Below are positions 17,026-25,264 of a stretch of 64,000 nucleotides of DNA, in pieces. The first letter of the stretch is position 1, and every line of letters starts with the position of its first letter. Where the stretch lies: NCBI RefSeq assembly GCF_035013185.1, contig NZ_JAYGJO010000020.1, positions 1 through 64,000 on the forward strand. Reading direction: 5' to 3'. The notes beneath the pieces are model-generated. The model had not been told where the DNA came from. It did no database searches and saw only the letters and a list, made by a program, of their open reading frames with translations. This stretch comes from Acerihabitans sp035013185. Lineage in GTDB: Bacteria > Pseudomonadota > Gammaproteobacteria > Enterobacterales > Enterobacteriaceae. Made by a program: the position numbers and the translations under genes.

Positions 17026-17392
17026 AATCGCCTCATTTGTTTACATTAGATTGTGGATCATCGGCAGGATAGTCAGTTTCATGAGGGAAAATTTTGTTCT
17101 CAATGGACACTCTGTGCTGATCACCCTCTGTTTCCCCTGTTGTGCAAAATCCCCGTTGCTGTTAATGTCAGCGGCTTAAGACACTACATGCCGTGTTTCC
17201 AGGGCTTCTAGCCCGCGCACGCGGCGCGGCAGCGTTTTTTCTTCGGAATTATGCTGTATAGCATAAAATATCTGAAACGATGATCGGTCAACTAATGATT
17301 ATTGTTAATGCCGGAAAGGGCAGTTAGCACAGGTTTTTTCATTTTAAAAAATTTGTTTTATGGACTTGGCCATAATGTAGTTTCCACTTGTT
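17026..17392. promoter_or_regulatory. Intergenic region with inverted repeats
   Basis: No gene is visible. TTATGCT-GTAT-AGCATAA (17249-17266) is a perfect palindrome that could be an operator. Just upstream is a GC-rich run with GCGC repeats (about 17213-17233) ending in a T run at 17235-17240, which looks like a forward-strand terminator or small RNA end. Confidence 0.4.
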
Positions 17393-17824
17393 TTATCGGC
17401 AATTCCTCAAATTGTTCTCATAAAGCTGTACATGCCAAAGCTGTTTAACCCTCGCAGCCTCTTCGTGATTATCAAAATGAGCCAGGGGATAGATGTCTTT
17501 GCCATACTTGCCAAACACAACGTAAGCATAGGGTTCTGTGGTCGTTAATTGACCGTCTTGATTGATAGATGAGATATAGAATGCATCATAATCTGCATTG
17601 GCACCCAAAGGGAGGTCATGAATTACGCCGCGAAGTGGACGCACGATCTCTTCGGTTGATGCACGGCAAATATTTTCTAAACTTTCTGGGAATAACGAGC
17701 ATAACTCCCGCACTTCTATTTCTGAATAAGGGCGCTGGCTCATCTCAGACAGTAACCATAATGCACCTTGCTGGAATGCCTCATTTTGAGAAATGGCGAA
17801 ATTTATATCAAAGATAATGCACAT
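17393..17824 (-). CDS. Unknown 143-residue protein
   Basis: The protein is acidic and soluble, with an N-terminal helical part and a C-terminal part rich in aromatic residues (EPYAYVVFGKYGKDIYPLAHF). It starts 25 bp after the 248-residue gene on the same strand, with GAGG upstream, so they form an operon. No family recognised. Confidence 0.5.
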   Translation of the reverse strand: MCIIFDINFAISQNEAFQQGALWLLSEMSQRPYSEIEVRELCSLFPESLENICRASTEEIVRPLRGVIHDLPLGANADYDAFYISSINQDGQLTTTEPYAYVVFGKYGKDIYPLAHFDNHEEAARVKQLWHVQLYENNLRNCR

Positions 17825-17849
17825 TTTGACCTCGTTGTGGGTAAGTGGC

Positions 17850-18596
17850 CTAGTTAGTAACTCTGTTCATGACGTTATAATCGAAATATGAAATTTTATT
17901 TAATTTATATAATTCAGCGTGATTGATAACAGTGTCTGCTAATTCTTTTTTTTCTTTGCAGTTAATATGGTTTCGTAAGTGTTTGGTATTCACTTCGGCA
18001 CTTAGAGAAGAAAAGGCTAACGATTGAGGAAGGCTAACATGCGGTTCTCTCAGATTAAGAACATAATAATGCTCATCTGCATCAGGGTTTGCTGCCGGTT
18101 GAAGCTGTTCAACAGGAAAGTGTTCCAGATACTCCTTTGTAATGTTAAAGCAACCTGATTGTAGGATGCCCTTTTTCATTAAGGAGTAATAAGCGATCTC
18201 AATCTCTTCCTCAATCCCACATACATCGAGTACAGTCTGAGTGAACACAGCCGCACTCAGCGGTGAGAAAGAATATGCAGAATCAACCCTATCCGGCGTA
18301 TAGAAACTTAGCTGGAGTCCTTCTCCACGCTTGTCATGCACATATGAGCCAATAAAATTGAAACCCAATGCATACTTAATCAGGTTAACGTCACGGAATT
18401 CAGTGAATCTACCGTTTTCTGTTATTATCGACGAAAATATTTGTGTAGACAGTGATTTTTTCCGTGAAGACAGCTCAGCAAGCATATTGGGAGCATAAGC
18501 CACACGTTTAATCATTTTTAACGCATAACGAGCACTGTTGGCCTGCATAATAGAGCAGGGGATAAACCAGGTTGCCCCAAAATATGAACTTTGCAT
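17850..18596 (-). CDS. Unknown 248-residue protein
   Basis: First gene of a two-gene reverse operon that diverges from the double-AbrB gene at 18777. The product is soluble, with mixed strands and helices. It contains FSPLSAAVFTQTVLDVCGIEEEIEIAYYSL in the middle (two helices) and a basic C-terminal helix pair. The promoter must lie in the 180 bp that also carry the palindromic operators at 18670-18742, so the AbrB-type regulator may control this operon. Family unknown. Confidence 0.5.
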   Translation of the reverse strand: MQSSYFGATWFIPCSIMQANSARYALKMIKRVAYAPNMLAELSSRKKSLSTQIFSSIITENGRFTEFRDVNLIKYALGFNFIGSYVHDKRGEGLQLSFYTPDRVDSAYSFSPLSAAVFTQTVLDVCGIEEEIEIAYYSLMKKGILQSGCFNITKEYLEHFPVEQLQPAANPDADEHYYVLNLREPHVSLPQSLAFSSLSAEVNTKHLRNHINCKEKKELADTVINHAELYKLNKISYFDYNVMNRVTN

Positions 18597-18669
18597 TGGT
18601 CTGTCCTGACGGGAAGTTATCTGTAGCTGGAAATATAATCCAGCGACAAAGTCTTGTCAATGAAAAATG

Positions 18670-18742
18670 TATACTCATTAGATATACTTTTAGTTATGTC
18701 AATAGGTAGCGCCTCTTTTAAAAGATATACTCATTGAGTATA
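18670..18742. promoter_or_regulatory. Palindromic operator pair between divergent genes
   Basis: TATACTCA-T-TGAGTATA (18726-18742) is a perfect palindrome. A diverged copy, TATACTCA-T-TAGATATA, lies at 18670-18686. They sit just upstream of the TTG start at 18777 and of the opposite operon. Antitoxin-type AbrB proteins usually repress their own promoters at such sites. Confidence 0.7.
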
Positions 18743-18776
18743 CTGGCGGAGTTGTTCTTTATAGGAGAGTAAACCC

Positions 18777-19130
18777 TTGTCTGACACATTGATCTACGAA
18801 CGAGAGTTGTTGCCATGGGGAAACGTAAATGGTTTGCGTATACCGAAAGCAGCCTGGATGAAAGCTGGGCTTGAACCTCTCAAACCGCTCGTCATCGACG
18901 TAAGCGCCGAGGGGGTGTTTATTCGATCTACAACCAAACCTCAATGGGAAGGCACTGTTGTCACACATTTAGGTAGGCTTACGCGTTGGGGCAATTCTTA
19001 TGGGGTTCAGTTGACAGGCGTAGCCAGGCTAGTACCCGCTTTCTTGCCAGGGGAGTTTCTTAAGATCTATGCGTCAGAGTACGGACTTTTAGTAAAAAAA
19101 GTCGTTAGTAAAGTTAAGCCATCTGCATAA
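18777..19130 (+). CDS. Tandem AbrB/MazE-type DNA-binding protein
   Basis: The 117-residue product contains two copies of the swapped-hairpin AbrB/MazE pattern. The first (about 11-51) reads LLPWGNVNGLRIPKAAW; the second (about 66-110) reads LTRWGNSYGVQLTGVAR. Normally two chains supply these two halves, so this is a fused pseudo-dimer. The first copy keeps the canonical RIPK; the second has lost it. Start is TTG with AGGAG nine bases upstream. No MazF/PemK-type toxin follows, so it may be an orphan regulator. The perfect palindrome upstream is probably its operator. Confidence 0.7.
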   Translation: MSDTLIYERELLPWGNVNGLRIPKAAWMKAGLEPLKPLVIDVSAEGVFIRSTTKPQWEGTVVTHLGRLTRWGNSYGVQLTGVARLVPAFLPGEFLKIYASEYGLLVKKVVSKVKPSA

Positions 19131-19274
19131 GAATTATTTTATAAATAATTAATAAAGGTCAGGTTATGGATCTTTATTAAATTAGTCAAATTCCTTGTTA
19201 ATTGCATAAATCTCACCTTTTAGTATCGCTCTTATTTGTTTATATTGTGTAGCACACAGTATTAATATTAGGTT

Positions 19275-19889
19275 ATGTCTATGTACTATCATATCGTTCC
19301 ACGACTCATAAATGCTTTAAAAAATAGATGTAAGCTAATAAGCATCGAAGTTCCAGAATTCAGTTTCTCACTCCCAGCTGACGATATCAGCACGGTTAGA
19401 CCTTTTCCTAATAAAAATTTCTTTGTGGGCATGAAAAAAGGTCGGAAAGCTAAGGTCGGACTACTAATCGAATCCCCAGTGGAACATAAATCATTTACAG
19501 TTATATCCAAATGGTATGTAGAGAATGTCGGAACCATTACCCATACAATCACTACGTATGTTTCTGATTTCAAATACGACATGGTTTCACAAGATACGAT
19601 GCTGTGTGTTGGTTATGGCGGTGGTGATCCAGAAATCTGGGGCTATCGAGTTCACCCCGATTATGAAGGGGCTGCACCGGGTGTCATCGACCCAACGGCT
19701 GAGACAATTCGAGGTCGTGAAAGAGACCTTAGTCATGATGTATGGACGCCTTATCCATGGGGCAACTTCCTTAATAGCAGAGAAGAAGCATATTTGGCTG
19801 TTACAATACCATCAGCAAGGCTTAAAAATGAATACGGTATTTCTTTTTTTGAAAACATGCCTCAACTTGAAAGTGCTCATAAAATCTAA
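19275..19889 (+). CDS. Unknown 204-residue protein next to an AAA ATPase
   Basis: The protein is beta-rich in its first half and contains a Gly-rich segment (CVGYGGGDPEIWGYRVHPDY) near residues 114-133. No membrane segment. It lies 151 bp upstream of the AAA ATPase on the same strand, with its own AT-rich leader. The start could be ATG 19275 or 19281. I recognise no family. The pairing with an ATPase suggests a substrate, adaptor or toxin-like partner, but nothing in the sequence decides. Confidence 0.5.
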   Translation: MSMYYHIVPRLINALKNRCKLISIEVPEFSFSLPADDISTVRPFPNKNFFVGMKKGRKAKVGLLIESPVEHKSFTVISKWYVENVGTITHTITTYVSDFKYDMVSQDTMLCVGYGGGDPEIWGYRVHPDYEGAAPGVIDPTAETIRGRERDLSHDVWTPYPWGNFLNSREEAYLAVTIPSARLKNEYGISFFENMPQLESAHKI

Positions 19890-20040
19890 ATATGACTAAT
19901 TCGACATTTTTGATAAAAAATCCTTAATTTTTACTCGCTGACATAAGATTGCTGAGCAATTATTATAAATAATGCACCATTCTTAATAGTATAATCTAAT
20001 TCTCATAAGTTAAAGTTGAATAGTACTGGCGGATTATTTA

Positions 20041-21303
20041 ATGGGTAAACTAACTCTGGTAGAGCAAGTATTGCAGCTTCATAAAGAATACTATGGTGAA
20101 AATAATTTCGGCACTGTAGTAAAAGATTATGATTATTATCCTAAAGTTGCCGAAATAGTCATTAATCGTAAAAACAAAAAAATATATTCTAATCTTGATG
20201 TTGAGCCGATTAAGTCGAGTGTCGTCCACACAGGTAGCAGCCCTGTTATGACAAAAACAGGCAGAATTAAAAAACTAATGTTCAAAGATGGTTCTGGAGC
20301 ATATCGAGTCCATCTAGGACAAAATGAAGTAGTACACATTATTCGTTTTATTCTTAACTCCAAAGTCAGAATGGAATATGCTGTAGGTACAGCAAAGAGC
20401 ATGTCCATGCTTCATAATTTATGTGAGGCTGGTAGAGCGAAGCTTAACCGTAACTTACCTCGTAAGGGGATTTGGAAACTCGGAAATTATGAAGGTGTTT
20501 TTTATCATGGCAAGGCGAGAAAAGATGAAATAGAAAATGCTGCACGTTTTGCTGTTCACCCAAAATTTCAGGAATTAGAGCGAGATTTCAATCAATTCTT
20601 TTCTGATATTGAATTTTACACCCGCTATGGTCAGTCAGGAATGCGTAAGGTACTTTTTACTGGCCCTCCAGGAACAGGGAAAACTACTATTGCGAAAGCT
20701 TTAGGTGCTAAATATCAAGATAAATATGTATTCGTATATGCTGATGATTATTTCAAAGAGGTATGTTATGCAGCTTCGCACAAAAAAATACCTGTTATCA
20801 TCATTGCAGAAGAAGTTGATGAACTTTATCGTGCAGATGCTGGTACGTTGAGTTTTCTTGATGGGGCTGATTCCCCGAGAAATGTAGCCGGTACATATAT
20901 AATTTTTTCAACAAATTATCCAAAGCGTATTGATCCCAGGATCAGAAAGCGCCCTGGTCGTATTGATCGGGTGATTTCTGTGGGAGCATTTAGAACTAAG
21001 GATGCTGCGAATTGCGCTCAAATGTATTTACCAGATGATGTCCTTCTTGATTCCAAGGAACTAGGTGCGGCATTGGATAGAACTACTCCAGCGGAAATTA
21101 AAGAAATAATCAACATTGGTATAGGGATGATTCGAGGCACAAAAACAGACCTGTCTGTTGATATAATAAAAAAAGCGCGAGCTTTTCTTAAAGGTACTCT
21201 TGATATTAGCGCAATGGAAGCTGATGAGGATATAGATGAGCGAGAGAGTATTTATAAAAATAATGGGCCTCGCCCAGACTATGAAAGCTATCTTGACGAC
21301 TAA
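20041..21303 (+). CDS. AAA+ ATPase, FtsH/Cdc48-like core with unknown N-terminal domain
   Basis: This 420-residue protein has Walker A GPPGTGKTT at 208-216, a Walker B region IIIIAEEVDEL near 256 and sensor 1 FSTN near 290. A KRPGRIDR motif near 303-310 corresponds to the arginine-finger segment of classical AAA proteins. The first Walker B acid is Glu rather than Asp. The first 150 residues contain a basic domain that I do not recognise. Such ATPases remodel proteins or complexes, usually as hexamers. The C-terminus is acidic. A terminator follows directly. Role on the plasmid unknown. Confidence 0.75.
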   Translation: MGKLTLVEQVLQLHKEYYGENNFGTVVKDYDYYPKVAEIVINRKNKKIYSNLDVEPIKSSVVHTGSSPVMTKTGRIKKLMFKDGSGAYRVHLGQNEVVHIIRFILNSKVRMEYAVGTAKSMSMLHNLCEAGRAKLNRNLPRKGIWKLGNYEGVFYHGKARKDEIENAARFAVHPKFQELERDFNQFFSDIEFYTRYGQSGMRKVLFTGPPGTGKTTIAKALGAKYQDKYVFVYADDYFKEVCYAASHKKIPVIIIAEEVDELYRADAGTLSFLDGADSPRNVAGTYIIFSTNYPKRIDPRIRKRPGRIDRVISVGAFRTKDAANCAQMYLPDDVLLDSKELGAALDRTTPAEIKEIINIGIGMIRGTKTDLSVDIIKKARAFLKGTLDISAMEADEDIDERESIYKNNGPRPDYESYLDD

Positions 21304-21353
21304 CCTTTTATTAATAGATGTACAATAAAGGCCAAATACTGGATCGTATTAAA

Positions 21354-21374
21354 AAAGCCCTAAATAAGGGCTTT
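21354..21374. terminator. Terminator between convergent AAA ATPase and dnaB
   Basis: AAAGCCCT (21354-21361) pairs with AGGGCTTT (21367-21374) around AAATA, flanked by an A run on the left and a short T run on the right, so it can work in both directions. Confidence 0.8.
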
Positions 21375-21376
21375 CC

Positions 21377-22783
21377 TTAATAATCGTTCTGGTTGAACTG
21401 ATAACCTGCCAGATTATCAAAACGTGAATGCGCCCCGTTGAATAGCAATCTTACTCGGCCAATTGGCCCGTTACGTTGTTTTCCAATAATTATCTCTGCT
21501 GCGCCTTTATCTTCACTGTCATCGTTATAAACTTCGTCGCGGTAGATGAACATGATCACATCCGCGTCCTGCTCAATTGAGCCTGACTCACGTAGGTCAG
21601 AGTTAACAGGGCGTTTATCGGCGCGTTGTTCAAGCAAGCGATTGAGCTGTGACAAAGCAACAACAGGGACGTTTAGCTCCTTTGCTAGCTCCTTTAATGC
21701 ACGCGATATCTCTGAAATTTCCTGAGTCCTGTTACCGGCATGTTCAGGCACTCTCATCAGTTGCAAGTAATCAACCATAATTAGGCTAAGCCCACCGTGT
21801 TCACGGTGTAGGCGTCTCGCACGGGATCTAACTTGCGTCGGTGTGAGTCCGCCTTCATCATCAATATGGATATTGTTTTTTTCAGCAAGGATTCCAACGG
21901 TGCTTGCTAGCCTTCCCCAATCCTCATCATCAAGCACGCCAGTGCGAATTTTGGTTAGATCTACTCTGGACTGAGAAGCGAGCATTTTCATGGTCAGCTG
22001 TTCCGTAGGCATTTCAAGGCTAAATATCATTACAGGCTTGTCATTTTCCATCGCAGCGTTTTCGCATATATTCATTGCAAACGTTGTCTTTCCCATTGAA
22101 GGGCGAGCAGCGATAATGATAAGGTCTCCTGGCTGAAGTCCGGATGTCTTTGCATTGATGTCTGCAAAGCCTGTATCTATGCCTGTGACGCCGTTGTGGG
22201 GCTTACTGATAAGCTCTTCTATTCTGTTGATCGTAGCGGTCAGTGCGGTACTTATGTCTACCGTGGTTTTATGAGAATTGGCCCGGTTTTCTGCAATCTG
22301 ATAAATTTCTTTTTCAGCGTAATCAATAAGCTCATCACTGCTTTTCCCTTGGGTATTCATTCCTGCATCTACGATACGATTACCGGCGGCGATCATTCCT
22401 CTTACCACTGCGCGTTCACGCACAATATTTGCGTATGTTAAGCAGTTGGCTGTACTAGGCGTGTTTTTAGATAGTTCCGCGAGGTAGGCAAATCCTCCGA
22501 CAAGCTCTAACTGTTCTTTTTGTTCAAGCGAATCCGATAGGGTCAGCAAATCTATGGGGCTTGATTTTCTAACCAAGGCACCCATTGCGGCCAGGATAAT
22601 GCGATGGCCCCTGTTAAAATAATCGTCTTCAGAAACTATTTCAGCAACGGAATCCCACAGCTCGTTATCCAACATCAAAGCCCCTAATACAGCTTGTTCA
22701 GCTTCAAGGCTGTATGGTACAGACTTGAGTTGTTGAACAAGCTGTTTGGTCAGAGTATTCGGATCGTTGTGGGATTCGCTCAT
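21377..22783 (-). CDS. dnaB: DnaB replicative helicase
   Basis: This 468-residue protein has the standard DnaB layout. An N-terminal domain opens with PYSLEAEQAVLGALML, then come a linker and a RecA-like C-terminal domain with Walker A ARPSMGKTTFA, Walker B LIMVDYLQL and the ending motif near KQRNGPIG. It unwinds DNA at replication forks as a hexamer. The length is nearly that of the E. coli protein (471). A plasmid copy suggests replication that does not depend fully on host helicase loading. It diverges from the gene pair that includes a DciA-like loader. Confidence 0.95.
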   Translation of the reverse strand: MSESHNDPNTLTKQLVQQLKSVPYSLEAEQAVLGALMLDNELWDSVAEIVSEDDYFNRGHRIILAAMGALVRKSSPIDLLTLSDSLEQKEQLELVGGFAYLAELSKNTPSTANCLTYANIVRERAVVRGMIAAGNRIVDAGMNTQGKSSDELIDYAEKEIYQIAENRANSHKTTVDISTALTATINRIEELISKPHNGVTGIDTGFADINAKTSGLQPGDLIIIAARPSMGKTTFAMNICENAAMENDKPVMIFSLEMPTEQLTMKMLASQSRVDLTKIRTGVLDDEDWGRLASTVGILAEKNNIHIDDEGGLTPTQVRSRARRLHREHGGLSLIMVDYLQLMRVPEHAGNRTQEISEISRALKELAKELNVPVVALSQLNRLLEQRADKRPVNSDLRESGSIEQDADVIMFIYRDEVYNDDSEDKGAAEIIIGKQRNGPIGRVRLLFNGAHSRFDNLAGYQFNQNDY

Positions 22784-22911
22784 TTTGCTGCATCCTTTGA
22801 AGTATTGTTTTATTGCTTTAGTATATCATAACGATAGCTCAACTTGATACGCAACCTGTTTTTCTGATAAAATTTATCACAACTTGATTCTGGTGCATTT
22901 GCAGGTTTTAG

Positions 22912-23586
22912 ATGGAAAGGAAAAATTTTACAGTAGGGCTATTTGATTTCTACCCGACAGACGGCCATGAGAACACCGCTGAGGCTTTTTACTGTGGGCG
23001 CTATGTCACAACCGTCAACTTAACGCAGCCAGACCGGATACGGGACGATGAGTATTGCGCGTTACGCGAATGCTTTATTTCCCAGGTCAAATCTGTACTG
23101 GTTCGGTCTCAGTATCAACTTATTGATTCTAATGCTAATCTCCTCGCACATTTCGCCGCTCATCGCTTTGTGTCATCAGATATGAACCTGACAGATGAAA
23201 GTAGGCCAGAGTCCTATAATTTACTTGTTGATGGCCAACTGATCGGGCCAATCTCCATACAGGCTTTTGCAAGGCTAGATGCTCTCTTTCGTGAGCAGAA
23301 CAATGGTTTCATCACTAGCCTGCTTCCGTCAGACACTCTGACCAGAAATGCTGATAAGTGGCGCTCACCCACACGGTTTGAGATAATGCACGTATCTGGG
23401 ATGCATAGCCTCACCGGCATCACACACGATAATGCTGCAAACATTGCAGGAATAACTCCCAGCAGTTATCGTAAATATGTTGCGTCAGAAACAGCAAAAA
23501 ACCGGGCAACTATCAGCTTTGCAACCTGGCATTTTTTGCTGATTCGTTTAGGGATCACCGGAGCCTACGATGACTATTCAGCGTAA
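22912..23586 (+). CDS. Unknown 224-residue protein with helix-turn-helix-like C-terminus
   Basis: The first 150 residues form an unrecognised mixed domain (EAFYCGRYVTTVNL near 25). Residues about 175-220 (THDNAANIAGITPSSYRKYV, then helices ending in LLIRLGI) look like a helix-turn-helix of the type seen in plasmid and phage regulators. It is divergent from dnaB and overlaps the DciA-like gene by 17 bp, so both are probably made together and tied to replication. It could be a regulator of dnaB or an initiator-like protein. Confidence 0.5.
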   Translation: MERKNFTVGLFDFYPTDGHENTAEAFYCGRYVTTVNLTQPDRIRDDEYCALRECFISQVKSVLVRSQYQLIDSNANLLAHFAAHRFVSSDMNLTDESRPESYNLLVDGQLIGPISIQAFARLDALFREQNNGFITSLLPSDTLTRNADKWRSPTRFEIMHVSGMHSLTGITHDNAANIAGITPSSYRKYVASETAKNRATISFATWHFLLIRLGITGAYDDYSA

Positions 23587-24010
23587 ACCGACATGTTCTG
23601 CCTTCGAGCAGATTGATAATGAGTCTACTCTGGGAAGGCTTAAACGACGTGCTTTAGCCCTTAATAAACTGACCGCTGAAATGAAATCATACCTGCCACG
23701 TTCGACCAGAAACTTTACGCGCGTAGCTAACTACAATGGTGGAAATCTCGTGCTTGAAACAGCATCTAACAAGGCCAAACTTGATATTTCAATGCATCGC
23801 GATGAATTGCTCAAAAAAATGAAAGTATCGCTGCCAAAAGTAATTAAGATCACTGTAATTGTTAACCCTAATCTTCATAAGAAAAACGTTCAGTCAGTGG
23901 GGAAAGGCCTCTCTTCTCAAACCGCTGAAATGCTGATTTCAATCTCAGGTATAGTGAAGCCAGAATTGCGCGAAGCACTGCTTAAACTCGCCAACGTAAG
24001 TAACAAATAA
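23570..24010 (+). CDS. DciA-like (DUF721) helicase-loader protein
   Basis: This 146-residue protein resembles gammaproteobacterial DciA. A helical start is followed by LNKLTAEMKSYLP, then RVANYNGGNLVLETAS, then a helix with RDELLKKM and a final strand IKITVIVNP. This is the KH-like DciA core. DciA loads DnaB onto DNA in most bacteria, while E. coli and relatives use DnaC instead. The gene lies 0.8 kb from a plasmid dnaB, divergent, which makes a working pair plausible. It overlaps the upstream gene by 17 bp. The assignment is from the remembered Vibrio DciA pattern. Confidence 0.7.
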   Translation: MTIQRKPTCSAFEQIDNESTLGRLKRRALALNKLTAEMKSYLPRSTRNFTRVANYNGGNLVLETASNKAKLDISMHRDELLKKMKVSLPKVIKITVIVNPNLHKKNVQSVGKGLSSQTAEMLISISGIVKPELREALLKLANVSNK

Positions 24011-24021
24011 ATAGGATTAAT

Positions 24022-24372
24022 ATGGTGTTAAGAAAATATAGTGAGCGATTAGCTGAGTTTGACATGCTAACCAAACGGCTACTACTTTCTTTTCGCTCTC
24101 AAGACGATCAGGAGATAATTGCTAATATTCATTGTCTTTCCGGCTTAAAACTTTCTTTCTCCTATATTGAATCAGACTTGTTCTTTCACTATTTCAGCTG
24201 TTGTGGATACCTTAAAAAACCCGATTTCATTGTCTTTGCTTTGTTAATTCAGAATGGAGTGACTATTTCTGGAGAGGCGAGGGCACTGTTTAGTAAATTA
24301 TATCTTGAAAATAAATCTTTCATGGATATTAATGATGATGTTTTTCAGATAACAAAAGTCATCAATAGATGA
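24022..24372 (+). CDS. Unknown 116-residue protein
   Basis: Third gene of the forward group after the DciA-like gene, 11 bp downstream, with AGGATTAAT before its ATG. The protein is helical and soluble, with a Cys-Cys pair near residue 65 (HYFSCCGYLKKPD). No family recognised. Co-transcription suggests a role with the helicase loader. Confidence 0.5.
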   Translation: MVLRKYSERLAEFDMLTKRLLLSFRSQDDQEIIANIHCLSGLKLSFSYIESDLFFHYFSCCGYLKKPDFIVFALLIQNGVTISGEARALFSKLYLENKSFMDINDDVFQITKVINR

Positions 24373-24885
24373 GTCCAATACTCGTCATTTTTTTGCCAAT
24401 ACCCCCTCAAGTTGTGTTTATCACACGTCAAATCAGTATGTCATGAAATGCTGATATCAGTACAAATAGGGTCGTTTTTCTATCACCGCTCTCAATCCCA
24501 AGGTCATTGAAGGGGTATCCTTGAATTGGATTTCATGTAGTAATTCTTATTGTTAGCATTAATAATAGTATATTTAATAACCTATTGGGGATTCATTCGC
24601 ATAAAAAAAGGCCATTGTGAGTCGCGAATAGAAGAAACTTGCTCATGTTCAATATTTTCAAACAAAACCCTTCCAACATTTTGCTATAAGTTCTGTCAAT
24701 TGAGAATGTTTCACGTCTTAAGAGATAGTGGTCAGCACATCAAAAAGTGTTGGCGTTTAACCAAAAACCTGCCAAAGAACGCTTTGATGGCTGGAAAGGT
24801 AGGTTTTGAACCTAATAAACGTCATTACATTACCGATACTCAAACGGTGAAGGTCTTTGTGCAGGCATATTTTTAAAGACCTTAT
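24373..24885. promoter_or_regulatory. Intergenic region with an iteron-like site and inverted repeats
   Basis: I see no convincing gene. CTGATATCAG followed by TAC at 24451-24463 copies the core of the partition iterons at the left end. AAGGTCTTT (24850-24858) and AAAGACCTT (24875-24883) form a perfect 9-bp inverted repeat right before the XRE gene start. A looser repeat pairs AAAACCTGCC near 24764 with GGTAGGTTTT near 24800. Confidence 0.45.
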
Positions 24886-24897
24886 GTGACACCAACT

Positions 24898-25176
24898 ATG
24901 ATCGGTAGACGGTTGAAAGCTGCTAGAAAGCTGAAAAAAATATCACAGGAAAGATTGGGACTTGAAGCAGGAATGGATGTCTCTACGGCCCGGTCGCGGA
25001 TATCTCAGTATGAGAATGACTCAGTAAAACCTCCATTCGAATTAGTTTGTAAATTTGCTGATGTTCTAGGTTTTCCTGACAGTTATTTTTATACCAGAGA
25101 TAATGAGTTCGCAGAGCAAATTTTAGATATTTATAAAAATAAATATGAGAAAAAACAGATTGGCAAAAAAAAATAA
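24898..25176 (+). CDS. XRE-family transcriptional regulator
   Basis: This 92-residue protein (96 if the GTG at 24886 is used) is a single helix-turn-helix domain: IGRRLKAARKLKKISQERLG, then a turn, then SRISQYENDSVKPP, and LVCKFADVLGFPDSYFY closing the fold. The C-terminus is lysine-rich. It probably represses a nearby promoter. The perfect inverted repeat at 24850-24883 is its likely operator or a structure limiting its translation. It is convergent with the SNF2 helicase gene. Confidence 0.8.
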   Translation: MIGRRLKAARKLKKISQERLGLEAGMDVSTARSRISQYENDSVKPPFELVCKFADVLGFPDSYFYTRDNEFAEQILDIYKNKYEKKQIGKKK

Positions 25177-25264
25177 AAATAATGAGATGAGCGCCCGGCA
25201 ATGCGTATGTTTAGTCGAGCGTTCTAAAAAATAAATGATTTAATTTTAACTTATTCTTTAAAAG

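Noticed and set aside
24550..24876. Forward open frame of 108 codons
   Set aside because: Composition is unlike the neighbours, there is no ribosome-binding site, and it spans inverted repeats and a probable promoter.
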